A stretch of 57,985 bases of DNA from CAZUSO01 sp964622775. Its GTDB lineage: Bacteria > Bacteroidota > Bacteroidia > Chitinophagales > Chitinophagaceae. The first letter of the stretch is position 1, and each line of letters starts with the position of its first letter. The stretch is taken from contig CAZUSO010000012.1 of the NCBI GenBank assembly GCA_964622775.1, positions 1-57,985 of the forward strand, read 5' to 3'. The notes beneath the pieces are model-generated. The model searched no databases and was not told the origin of the DNA. It saw only the letters and a list, made by a program, of their open reading frames with translations. Of the stretch, positions 35,593 to 44,377 are shown in pieces. A program made the position numbers and the translations under genes.

Positions 35593-37641
35593 TTGGGCAA
35601 ATCTTCTTATAACCTCCTGTTCCTGGCGATCGGGTATCTGTTGGTCTTTGGGCTAATGCCTTTAAGTAGCCATGCTCAACTGATGCCGGTAAACACCGGT
35701 GGTGGTTTGCCCGGAATGCCCGGGATACCAGGTATACCGGGTGCCGTTTTAAATCCCAGTGATTCATTCGGGAATGATTCCACCAAAGACCAAAACCAGA
35801 AAAAATGGGTAGATGAGCAGGCCAGAATTTATTACACGCATATTCATTCTGATGTAAAACACCTGCCGGACACCGCCATTCATGCTTATCATCATTTCCA
35901 GTTTGCACAGCCCTGGTGGGGCCGCGACCTCGGGAATCTTGCCACATCGTCCGTCAATTTATTTTTTACGCCATACCAGGTTGCCGGTCCGGATCTGGGC
36001 TATCATGTCTGGGATCTTTATACCTTGAAAACGGACAGTCTGGCGCTGTATAACACCACACGTCCCTATACAGATTTTGAATACAGCCTGGGCAGCAAAG
36101 CCTCGCAACTGGTAAGTCTTTTACATACTCAAAACATTACACCTACCTGGAATATTGCCGCGCAATTTCGTAATATCAATACGCCCGGCTATTATTACAT
36201 CCAGCGCAATACGGGTATGTCGGGAAGTCTCAGCAGCAATTACCAAAGCAAAGACCAGCGCTTTAATTCCATAGCCGGCTTTACTTACAACCGGTTCAGT
36301 CAGGACGAAAACGGGGGAATACAATCGGATAGTTTCCTGACCAGCGATAATTACCCCGACCGTCTGCTGATTCCCGTTAATTTGCCGGAAACCGCATACG
36401 GCAGTCAGCGTGCAGCTGTGACCAACCGGTTCCGGAATGTGGATTTATATGTACAGAATGCATATTCATGGGGACTACGGGACACCATTTACAATGAAGA
36501 TTCCACGAAGGCAACCCCGGTTTTTACACCCCGATTCCGATTGAAGCACCAGTTGCAGATGCATGGCGAGCGTCACCGGTTTCAGGATGTAAGCCCGGAT
36601 TCGTCGCGGTACGGATTTATCGCATCTCTGCTGTTCAGCACTACCGATACGCTGCGCAGCGAGCAAAACTGGTTTTATATCGACAATAAATTCAGCCTGA
36701 ACGGCTACGTAGGTAAGAAAGAAAAATTGTTGGCAGCAGAGGCCGGGACAGGCTTCCGATGGGATGCGTTCTGGACAGACGGAGCTTTGCTCCCGGACAA
36801 AAAAGGATTTGTCAGTAATTATCTTTTCGGAACCATTAAAAAGGAAGCTCTGGAAGCGGGCGAATGGCAATATGGTGCGGATGCGGAATTGTTTTTCTCG
36901 GGTCAGGCTGCAGGGAATTTTAATATAGCGGCCAATATAGCTAAAAACTTCAGGTCGCTGGGCTGGATAGGCGGTGGCCTGCAGCAGACATTAAGCAATG
37001 CGTCCTATGCCTACAACAGCTTCAACAGTAATTTTTTTACCCGCAGCTTTTCCTTCGACAAAACCAGCATTACCCGCATCTGGGGACAAATGGACGTAAG
37101 TCGTTATCGCTTGCAGGCCGGGATTCGCAATTATGTCATTGGCAATTATCTCTACTATGATGCTGCCCGGAGTCCGCAGCAGCAGGCGGAGGTATTTTCC
37201 GTCCTGCAGGTTTACGGGCGCAAGCAGTTTGTCTATAAAATATTTTCGCTGGATAATGAAGTAGTGTGGCAACAACCTACAGCCAATGCGCCGGTCAATC
37301 TCCCGGCATTCATGCTGAGGCACATGCTCAGTGTGGAGGCAGGGCTGTTCAACAGTGCGCTTATGATATCCACGGGGATTGAAGCCCGGTATCATACGCC
37401 GTATTATGCTGCGGGCTATATTCCCTACTTCAACCAGTTTTACTACCAGGATCAGGTTAAGCTCAGTAATCCGGTGGAGCTTATGCTATTCTTCAATTTC
37501 AAGGTTAAAAGCTTCCGTTGCTTTATTACCGGCGACCAGCTCCAGCAATTGTTTTACAAGCAGAATGTGCTGAATTTCCTTCAGTATCCCGCACCCGATG
37601 CCATGATTCGTTTCGGCTTCAACTGGGTGATGGTGAATTGA
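35593..37641 (+). CDS. Putative porin (outer-membrane barrel)
   Basis: 682 residues, read from a TTG at 35593 because no ATG precedes the signal peptide (SSYNLLFLAIGYLLVFGLMP, cleavage after SSHA). After the signal comes a short Gly/Pro-rich linker with a collagen-like pattern (GLPGMPGIPGIPGA, about 38-51). The remainder is a long barrel of alternating strands (YHHFQFAQPWWGRDLGN, LDNEVVWQQPTA, PVELMLFFNFKVKSF) of the Bacteroidota 'putative porin' family. Function is not proven; general transport of small solutes or fatty acids is possible. It is 86 bases downstream of the GLPGLI gene, in the same direction. Confidence 0.82.
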   Translation: MGKSSYNLLFLAIGYLLVFGLMPLSSHAQLMPVNTGGGLPGMPGIPGIPGAVLNPSDSFGNDSTKDQNQKKWVDEQARIYYTHIHSDVKHLPDTAIHAYHHFQFAQPWWGRDLGNLATSSVNLFFTPYQVAGPDLGYHVWDLYTLKTDSLALYNTTRPYTDFEYSLGSKASQLVSLLHTQNITPTWNIAAQFRNINTPGYYYIQRNTGMSGSLSSNYQSKDQRFNSIAGFTYNRFSQDENGGIQSDSFLTSDNYPDRLLIPVNLPETAYGSQRAAVTNRFRNVDLYVQNAYSWGLRDTIYNEDSTKATPVFTPRFRLKHQLQMHGERHRFQDVSPDSSRYGFIASLLFSTTDTLRSEQNWFYIDNKFSLNGYVGKKEKLLAAEAGTGFRWDAFWTDGALLPDKKGFVSNYLFGTIKKEALEAGEWQYGADAELFFSGQAAGNFNIAANIAKNFRSLGWIGGGLQQTLSNASYAYNSFNSNFFTRSFSFDKTSITRIWGQMDVSRYRLQAGIRNYVIGNYLYYDAARSPQQQAEVFSVLQVYGRKQFVYKIFSLDNEVVWQQPTANAPVNLPAFMLRHMLSVEAGLFNSALMISTGIEARYHTPYYAAGYIPYFNQFYYQDQVKLSNPVELMLFFNFKVKSFRCFITGDQLQQLFYKQNVLNFLQYPAPDAMIRFGFNWVMVN

Positions 37642-37822
37642 TGGGTGTGCAGGCGGTTTGTGGTGAGTGAGGATATCTGCCTCCATCCATCATAGAAGCA
37701 ATAGAAATGGTATGCATTCACAAAATTTGCTTACAAAATTTCCAAAGATTTCCCTAACTTTCGGGAGTAAATCCTGAAACAATACTCCCTAAACCTACTG
37801 TGCAACATCGAAACAATAAACC

Positions 37823-39292
37823 ATGCCGGAAACAGTAAATGACAAACAGGTTTTCTCTTTACTTGAGGTGACGAAAAGTATTCAAAGAACGCTTTCCGAA
37901 CGATACAAGAGTGCGTTCTGGGTGAAGGCCGAAATGAATAAACTCAATTTCTACAGACAGTCCGGGCATTGCTATCCGGAACTTGTGGAGAAGAAAGACG
38001 GGAAAATTATTGCTCAAATCAAGTCCTGTTTGTGGAGGGACGATTTCAACAGGATAAACACAAATTTTCAGCAAATCCTTAAGGAGCCGCTAAAGGATGG
38101 CATCAAAATTCTCTTTCGGGCCAAAGTAGCTTTTGACCCGTCGTATGGCCTTTCCTTATGGATAACGGATATTGACCCCGGTTATACGCTTGGCGACCTG
38201 GAAAGAGAAAAGCAGGAAACCATAAAACGCCTCAGAGCGGAAGACATATACAACAGCAACAAAATGCTCCCGCTACCCTTATTGCCGCAGCGGATTGCCA
38301 TCATCTCCGTGGAGACCAGTAAAGGTTATGCTGATTTTTTGAAGGTGATTGAAACCAATCCCTGGAACTATAAATTTTTTCATCTCCTGTTTCCTTCGCT
38401 GCTTCAGGGCGATAACGCCGTCCGGGGTATCCTGGCGCAACTCAAAAGAATTAAAAAGGTAAAGCGCCATTTCGATGTTGTGGCCATTATCCGTGGTGGC
38501 GGAGGAGATGTCGGACTTTCCTGCTATAATGATTATCAGTTGGCCAGGGGAATTGCGCTATTTCCTTTACCGGTAATAACTGGTATCGGTCATGCCACCA
38601 ATGAAACGGTTTCCGAGATGATTTCTTTTTCCAATGCCATTACGCCAACCAAACTGGCGGAATACCTGCTCCAGAAATTTCACAATTTTTCGGTTCCGGT
38701 TCGTGAGGCGGAAAGAAAAGTGGCAGATCATTCCGGGAGATTATTGCAGGAAGCTGCAACGAGGTTCCGGGCAGAAACAAAGTTGTTTCGTTCCGTTACG
38801 GAAAATATTCTTTCCATCAACCGTAATGAGGTAAAAGGCTTATCGGGCTCATTGCTTCATCATGCACGGTTCATCTTCAAAAACGAACACGAATATCTGC
38901 GCACGGCAAAATCTGCAATCATAAAGGAAACAAACCTGTTTTGTATTGCTGCAAAACAAAAGCTGAAAAGCTTTGCCCATACCATTCAGAAGGATACGCA
39001 TGCACAGCTTAACCGGTTTCAATTTATCATTGCCCATCATAAAGAAAAGCTGATTTCCCGGAGTGAACAACAATTTAAAAGTAATCTGCTTGAGCTGAAT
39101 AATATGGAGAAAAATGTAGAGAACATGAGTCCTTCCAATGTGTTGAAGCGGGGTTATAGTATTACCCTGCTCCATGGTAAGGCGGTTAAGAGTATAACAC
39201 AGGTTAAAGCCGGCGACACTTTGAACACGGCGCTTTATGAAGGGAATATTACCAGTATTGTAAACCCGACCAATTTAAAAACCGACCAATGA
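37823..39292 (+). CDS. xseA: Exodeoxyribonuclease VII large subunit
   Basis: 489 residues. It degrades single-stranded DNA bidirectionally together with XseB. The N-terminal OB-fold (residues 1-110) has FWVKAEMNKLNFY and SGHCYPELVEK. The catalytic domain has LPQRIAIISVETSKGYADF, DVVAIIRGGGGDVGLSCYNDYQLARGIALFPLPVITGIGHATNETVSEM, with the conserved RGGG and GIGHA segments. A long coiled coil (about 290-430) follows, ending in NVLKRGYSI. E. coli XseA has 456 residues, so the length is normal. It overlaps xseB by 4 bases. Confidence 0.95.
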   Translation: MPETVNDKQVFSLLEVTKSIQRTLSERYKSAFWVKAEMNKLNFYRQSGHCYPELVEKKDGKIIAQIKSCLWRDDFNRINTNFQQILKEPLKDGIKILFRAKVAFDPSYGLSLWITDIDPGYTLGDLEREKQETIKRLRAEDIYNSNKMLPLPLLPQRIAIISVETSKGYADFLKVIETNPWNYKFFHLLFPSLLQGDNAVRGILAQLKRIKKVKRHFDVVAIIRGGGGDVGLSCYNDYQLARGIALFPLPVITGIGHATNETVSEMISFSNAITPTKLAEYLLQKFHNFSVPVREAERKVADHSGRLLQEAATRFRAETKLFRSVTENILSINRNEVKGLSGSLLHHARFIFKNEHEYLRTAKSAIIKETNLFCIAAKQKLKSFAHTIQKDTHAQLNRFQFIIAHHKEKLISRSEQQFKSNLLELNNMEKNVENMSPSNVLKRGYSITLLHGKAVKSITQVKAGDTLNTALYEGNITSIVNPTNLKTDQ

Positions 39293-39510
39293 GTGAAAAA
39301 ATGAATTATACGGAAGCATTTGAGGAGCTTCAAACTATTGTGTCAGAAATTGAGCAGGGAGAGATTTCCGTTGACGAACTTTCCGAGAAAGTAAAACGTG
39401 CAGCGCAGCTCATCAAAATCTGCAAAACAAAGCTGACCACTACGGAGGAAGATGTAAACAAAATCCTGAAAGAACTGGACACCGCGTCCAAAGATGACGA
39501 GGGGGGATGA
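39289..39510 (+). CDS. xseB: Exodeoxyribonuclease VII small subunit
   Basis: 73 residues, all helical. The family pattern is clear: MNYTEAFEELQTIVSEIEQGEISVDELSEKVKRA, then LIKICKTKL. Several copies bind the XseA coiled coil. The start ATGA overlaps the xseA stop TGA, which indicates translational coupling. Confidence 0.93.
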   Translation: MSEKMNYTEAFEELQTIVSEIEQGEISVDELSEKVKRAAQLIKICKTKLTTTEEDVNKILKELDTASKDDEGG

Positions 39511-40079
39511 TGAGCAGAAATGCTTATTTGAGGAGGCTCATACTTTGTTGCATAGAAAAAATACTTTTTAAGTATGATAACTCCTTCGGGTAGGGTGTCC
39601 AATATGCTGTTCTGAGCAATGAGCTTATTTTTTCATACAGTTTGTTTTATAATCATTTGATTATCTGTATTATTTATGCCAACTTTATATTGAAACAAGG
39701 ATGATAAAAAGACTAATATAGAAGAAGAGCATACTCGCCTGACCTGAGAGCTGTCATAGGCAAAGGAAGAGAATATACCGCATTTTTTAAGAGAAGAAAC
39801 AGTTTGCAATGAAACGGAGTCTGCAAGAGATACGTTATTGTTCACTATAAGTTGTGTGAATATCAATAATGCAACTTACCCGATAGCGGGAACTTATTAT
39901 AGCCCAAAAACAGCTTCCGTATAAAACGGCAAATTAAAGGTGCCATTTGTCTGTGCCGATTCGTATGCTCCCTGAGGGAAAATATCAACTCCCTATGCAA
40001 ACAGGAAAATCACATTAATTTCTGTCACACTATCTGATAAATCAATAATTTTTCAGATATTGAGCCAAAATTAATCACA
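39511..40079. other. 569-base intergenic region with possible gene remnants
   Basis: It contains a TTAAGTATG repeat (39551-39597). On the minus strand two short open stretches look faintly coding: about 39897-39982 (DIFPQGAYESAQTNG, then TFNLPFYTEAVFG) and a 77-codon frame at 39633-39866. They are in different frames with stops between and no recognised family, so a decayed minus-strand gene is possible but unproven. Confidence 0.4.
39551..39597 (+). repeat. TTAAGTATG-family repeat, copy C
   Basis: It shares TTTTTAAGTATGATAACTCC and a following TTCGGG with copies A, B and D. The GGGAAA block and left stem arm are degenerate here. Confidence 0.5.
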
Positions 40080-41603
40080 ATGGCAGACAATAATACCCTT
40101 GGCGAAAAGCCTCATTTTCACCGTTCCCTAAGCCTCTGGGATGGTATTTTAATCGTTGCCGGCTCCATGATCGGGTCAGGCATTTTCATTGTCAGCGCTG
40201 ATATGGTCAGGAATGTAGGCAGCGCAGGATGGCTAATCCTGATCTGGATCATCACCGGGCTGATGACCGTTTTTGCTGCAATTTCCTATGGGGAATTATC
40301 CGCCATGTTCCCGAGGGCAGGGGGGCAATACGTTTTCCTTAAAGAATCTTACAACCGGCTTACCGGCTTTCTTTACGGCTGGAGTTTTTTTGCCGTCATA
40401 CAAACCGGAACCATAGCAGCAGTAGGAGTGGCGTTTAGCAAATTTGCCGGCTATTTTATCCCCGCCCTGAAAATGACGGACGAAAATGTACTCTGGGAAA
40501 TGGGAAGTTTCCGGCTGTTTCCTGCTCAGCTTGTTTCTATTGTGCTGATTATATTCCTTACCTGGGTAAATACGCGGGGAATCCGGGAGGGAAAAACAAT
40601 TCAAAGGATTTTTACTACGGTAAAGCTGTTCTCGCTTTTTGCCCTGATTGTCTGCGGGCTGCTTATAGCTGCCGATGCGGAAATCTGGAATAACAACTGG
40701 GCTACAGGATTCAGTATGCAGTTTTCACAGCCGGTGAGCGGAGCTTCCAATACCTGGTCTTTATTTCAGTCTCCGGCCTCAGAAGCGGTAATGTTGGGTC
40801 TTGTAGCTTCGGCTATGGTGGGCTCCGTATTCAGTAGTGTGGCTTGGGAGAATGTTACTTTTATTGCCGGTGAGATAAAAAATCCGCAGCGGAATGTCGG
40901 GATGAGCCTGTTCCTCGGCACCCTGATCGTGACCATCATTTATCTTGCAGTAAACATCATGTACTTAGCCGTTCTGCCATTAGCTCCGGCTCCGGAAAAC
41001 GGTGTCTATGCCGCCATAAATAATGCTATTCCCAGTATCGCATTTGCCAATGAGGATCGGGTGGCAACGGCTGCTTCATTTAACATCATGGGAAATATCG
41101 GCGCCCTGGTTATTGCGGTAATGATTATGATTTCCACCTTCGGCTGTAATAACGGACTTATTTTAACCGGCGCCCGGGTGTATTATACCATGGCTCAGGA
41201 CAACCTGTTTTTCAAAAAGGCCGGTGTACTGAACAAGCAGGGCGTACCGGGCTGGGCATTATGGTCACAATGCATTTGGGCGTCGGTTTTATGCCTTAGC
41301 GGGAAATATGGCGTGCTGCTGGATTATGTGGTTTTCGTTACATTAATATTTTACATCATTACCATCTACGGCATTTTCAGGTTGCGTAAACTCCGCCCGG
41401 ATGCAGAACGCCCCTACCGCGCGTTTGGATTTCCATTTATACCTATTATATACTTTGTATTAGCTGGATTGATGGCTATCGGACTGTTGATTGCAAAATG
41501 GGAAACCTCCGTTTTGGGCATTGTGATTGTACTGCTCGGAATCCCGATTTATTATTTCATAAAATCAAAAGAACTTAAAGAAAACGGGGTGGTGAAAGGA
41601 TAA
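40080..41603 (+). CDS. APC-superfamily amino-acid permease
   Basis: 507 residues with about 12 membrane helices. The first helix has the unwound substrate-binding motif GSMIGSGIF (about 31-39) of LAT/APC transporters. Then come GGQYVFLKESYNRLTGFLYGWSFF in helix 3 and WENVTFIAGEIKNPQRNVG, the conserved E-x-x-P/N-type segment before helix 7. The C-terminus reads FRLRKLRPDAERPYRAFGFPFIP, typical of the amino acid/polyamine antiporter group. The substrate cannot be read from sequence. Single gene; convergent with the endonuclease gene with only 13 bases between stops. Confidence 0.93.
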   Translation: MADNNTLGEKPHFHRSLSLWDGILIVAGSMIGSGIFIVSADMVRNVGSAGWLILIWIITGLMTVFAAISYGELSAMFPRAGGQYVFLKESYNRLTGFLYGWSFFAVIQTGTIAAVGVAFSKFAGYFIPALKMTDENVLWEMGSFRLFPAQLVSIVLIIFLTWVNTRGIREGKTIQRIFTTVKLFSLFALIVCGLLIAADAEIWNNNWATGFSMQFSQPVSGASNTWSLFQSPASEAVMLGLVASAMVGSVFSSVAWENVTFIAGEIKNPQRNVGMSLFLGTLIVTIIYLAVNIMYLAVLPLAPAPENGVYAAINNAIPSIAFANEDRVATAASFNIMGNIGALVIAVMIMISTFGCNNGLILTGARVYYTMAQDNLFFKKAGVLNKQGVPGWALWSQCIWASVLCLSGKYGVLLDYVVFVTLIFYIITIYGIFRLRKLRPDAERPYRAFGFPFIPIIYFVLAGLMAIGLLIAKWETSVLGIVIVLLGIPIYYFIKSKELKENGVVKG

Positions 41604-41616
41604 TGTCCGTCGCAGT

Positions 41617-43503
41617 TCAGGGAACGATTATTTTAAATACCTTTTTATCCAATTGCAACAGATACCATCCGCTTTGAATCGGATCGAGATGAATGTAATC
41701 GCTATGCCTGAAAGGGTTTTTCCATTGCCGGATTAATTTTCCGTTACTGCTATACAGGATGGCCTGCCGAATGGCTGATGCATTATAGCCGATGACAAAA
41801 ATCCTGCCATTTTTTACCGGATTCGGATAAACCAGCAGGGATTGCAAATCTGCCGGAAGAATACCGGAAACGGTGTCGGTAGTGTCAACAACCGGCAGAT
41901 TCCCCAGGGTCTCGCAATAATCCACCGGGAAAGCCATCCATTCATCCGCTATGAAATAAGGTTTGGGGTTATTGGCGGAATCTTTCCGGTAGAGGCTTGT
42001 ATTTACGGCAAAGGAATCATGTACATAGGGATTGCCAATGCGGTCAATTGTTATCGAATCTTTTCTTAAATCCAACGCCAGCCGGCCGTCAAAGGTGAGT
42101 GGCGTACCGGCTGTAATGAAGTCTGCACTGTCTTTCTCAAAGCAATCCAGATTCCAGCCCGGATGTAACAAAACCGCTTTCCGGCCATTATCTAAATACC
42201 CTTCCATCTGGTATTTATTATCACTCCAGTATAGGGCATCCGCATCCTGGTTATACTGTCGTATGCTGACATAGTAATGCCGTAAATCCACGGTATGCCC
42301 CGTTCGGTTGGTGATCTCCAGCGCATGATTATTGCCGCTGCCTTCAATATATTTGCTAAAATACAGATCACTTGCAAAAGTATCTGTAGTTTGCATGGTC
42401 ACTTGTAGCGGAGTGCTTATTGGGCTGAGATTGTAAAACCGGTCGTATGCCTGCACAGAAAAAGCATAAGCGGCATTGCTGTCTAATCCCGTAAAGGTAT
42501 AATTGCCGGATCGCGTTACTTCCAGGAAAGTATCGTTCCGGTACACGCGGAAGCCTGTTGAAGCGTCATCGGGATTCACCGACCATTGTATCTGCACAAA
42601 ATGTTTTCCCTGGTTGACAACAGTTAAAAATATAGGCGCTTCGGGTGTAATAGTATCGGCAGTTTCATTATTCCATATCATGCCGACCCATTCGGGATGA
42701 TCAATAAAAGGATTCCTGTTGCCCTGGATGGCAAATATCAGGTTATTACGATCCAGTTCTTTCTGGGAAACCGGATCCTGCTGGTGCCATTGCTTCAGCA
42801 GGGGGATAAGCCAGGTTTGCAGGGCCATTTCCTGCTTTTCCTGAAAAGGATTCCGGGGGTTCTCCGTCTGAAAAAGCGGCAGGAGTTTTTCATACCGGGC
42901 AGCAACATAAAACAACATTCTGGCAATATCGCCCTTGAATGCATCTATCGGTTCAAAAACCGTAAGATCATAACCCGGCGTGGAACTTGCTCCGACTAAG
43001 CTACCGTTAAGCGATACAAAAGCCGGAACGCCTCCAACCTCGGCATAAGGCAGGTTGCTGCGCCGCTGATTGACTCTTGCATCTGCGGGAACGATAAAAT
43101 GCAGATCGGAATACATCGGATAGTTGTTGTAGAAAAAACTCTGGGAAAAAATATGCTCGCGGTTCCAGCCCTGACCCTCGTTTGCCGCTCCCGAAATCAG
43201 GCTCGGTATTTCATAATAGTAGTTGTAGAAATCCGCACTATCCGGATTCTCGGAATAAATATCTAACAGCGTGCTGTCATTTTCATAGTAAAAATCACGA
43301 TCGGTCAGTTCATAAAACGCCGGCAAATCCCCGTAGTTCCAGCTCGTTGTATTCCGGCTGATTATTTCATTTAATCGTGATTTTAGCGCATAACCGCTCA
43401 GAGATGAGGTGCCGCTGTAGTATCCGGCGGGGGCTTGTGCCAGGGCATAAAACGGCAGGAATGCGCATACGGCAAGGCCGTATTTTAAAACTTTTTCAGG
43501 CAT
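41617..43503 (-). CDS. Secreted endonuclease I family protein with T9SS type A sorting domain
   Basis: 628 residues. The signal peptide is at about 1-22 (FYALAQ). Residues about 28-260 are an endonuclease I (EndA/NucM) domain: WNREHIFSQ holds the probable general base H117, and SDLHFIVPADARVNQRRSN (132-150) is the family's second motif. A fibronectin type III domain follows (about 285-370), then a lamin-tail-like domain (about 375-520, YFSKYIEGSGNNHALEITN). The last 75 residues are a T9SS type A sorting domain (LLVYPNPVKNGRIFV, GKLIRQW, GWYLLQL). It is predicted to degrade extracellular DNA, for nutrients or in biofilms. Convergent with the permease. Confidence 0.92.
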   Translation of the reverse strand: MPEKVLKYGLAVCAFLPFYALAQAPAGYYSGTSSLSGYALKSRLNEIISRNTTSWNYGDLPAFYELTDRDFYYENDSTLLDIYSENPDSADFYNYYYEIPSLISGAANEGQGWNREHIFSQSFFYNNYPMYSDLHFIVPADARVNQRRSNLPYAEVGGVPAFVSLNGSLVGASSTPGYDLTVFEPIDAFKGDIARMLFYVAARYEKLLPLFQTENPRNPFQEKQEMALQTWLIPLLKQWHQQDPVSQKELDRNNLIFAIQGNRNPFIDHPEWVGMIWNNETADTITPEAPIFLTVVNQGKHFVQIQWSVNPDDASTGFRVYRNDTFLEVTRSGNYTFTGLDSNAAYAFSVQAYDRFYNLSPISTPLQVTMQTTDTFASDLYFSKYIEGSGNNHALEITNRTGHTVDLRHYYVSIRQYNQDADALYWSDNKYQMEGYLDNGRKAVLLHPGWNLDCFEKDSADFITAGTPLTFDGRLALDLRKDSITIDRIGNPYVHDSFAVNTSLYRKDSANNPKPYFIADEWMAFPVDYCETLGNLPVVDTTDTVSGILPADLQSLLVYPNPVKNGRIFVIGYNASAIRQAILYSSNGKLIRQWKNPFRHSDYIHLDPIQSGWYLLQLDKKVFKIIVP

Positions 43504-43577
43504 GAGGGTTGGTGTTTAGGTGTTTTAAAACGGCAATTTAAGCATTTATTTGGTAAATATATTGTGACAAGGGTGGG

Positions 43578-43807
43578 GGGTGCATTTAAAATTGTCGCAC
43601 TACCTATTTCCGCATGGAGGAATCTCCCAATCGGGAGGATGGGAAAACGCCCGGGAGATTCCTCCGCTCCATAAAATTTACTGCGCTGCGTTCCGTAAAT
43701 TTTACTCCGGTCGGAATGACGATCGCTTATACGCTTCACCCGGAATGACGATATCTTTTCTTTTACATTCGGGAGATTGCTCCGGGGCGACAATTTGGGA
43801 TGCACCC
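43578..43807 (-). repeat. Dispersed repeat family 1, copy with both ends
   Basis: 230 bp. The ends are inverted: GGGTGCATTTAAAATTGTCG on the left and, on the other strand, GGGTGCATCCCAAATTGTCG on the right. It contains the 13-bp GGAGGAATCTCCC stem and the TAAAATTTAC/GTAAATTTTA pair in reverse orientation relative to 15016-15288, plus an inserted CGCTTATACGCTTCACCC block that is also present near 57958. No clean target duplication is seen. Confidence 0.8.
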
Positions 43808-44040
43808 GAAACAGGTGGGTGTTCGGGTACACATCCCATACGGGCAGATGTGGTGACGCAACTCAAATTTTCACTTTACTCATCATGGATTGAAGAAAAT
43901 TGACGGGATTAACAAAGATTGAGGGAGATGCACCAGGTAAGCAATTTGATAACTTTCGGGAAGTTGTCAAAATTAATCACTCCGGGTGTATTTCGAATTT
44001 TCCGCACCTGAGAAGTTGCCGGAACAACAGAAAGTACGAC

Positions 44041-44125
44041 GTCATTGCGACTGTGAGGAACGAAGCAGGAAGCAATCTCAAAAACAGCAATCCTAAATGA
44101 GATTGTTTCACTACGTTGCAATGAC
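44041..44125. repeat. GTCATTGCGA-type palindromic repeat
   Basis: It begins GTCATTGCGAC and ends with the inverted TTGCAATGAC, with inner arms AGCAATCTCA and TGAGATTGTTT. This architecture (GTCATTGCGA...GAAGCAATCTC, inverted) is a repeat type found in many bacterial phyla. 85 bp, no coding capacity. Confidence 0.75.
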
Positions 44126-44161
44126 CCCAACCCGTTCGTATGACAAAAAAAGGAATGAGGA

Positions 44162-44270
44162 GATCCTAATCGGATTACGCAGTAATCCGGGATTTTCTTT
44201 TCGGAATGACGGCACGTTTTTTCGGAATGACAAAAAACCTTACACCACATGCAACATTTGGGATACACCA
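44162..44270 (+). repeat. Dispersed repeat family 1, right-hand part
   Basis: Nearly identical to 15182-15288, ending ATTTGGGATACACCA. The internal hairpin here is GGATTAC/GTAATCC with loop GCA, compared with GGATTA/TAATCC with loop AGTG at 15191. Its left half is absent. Confidence 0.8.
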
Positions 44271-44377
44271 CCTCTATGTACCCGCCTTAAAATCAAAATT
44301 CATAACTTTACATTCACCTTAAATTCATTAATATTGCTACAGGCATTTGAAGCCGTTTTTAATATCCGAATTTTTTC

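Larger units (their letters stand above)
43504..44377. other. 874-base repeat-rich intergenic region
   Basis: No gene. It holds a family 1 repeat with both ends (43578-43807), a small inverted repeat GATAACTTT/GAAGTTGTC (near 43949-43970), a GTCATTGCGA palindrome (44041-44125) and a second family 1 piece (44162-44270). The stretch 43808-44040 is unassigned. This is the densest repeat site in the window. Confidence 0.7.
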
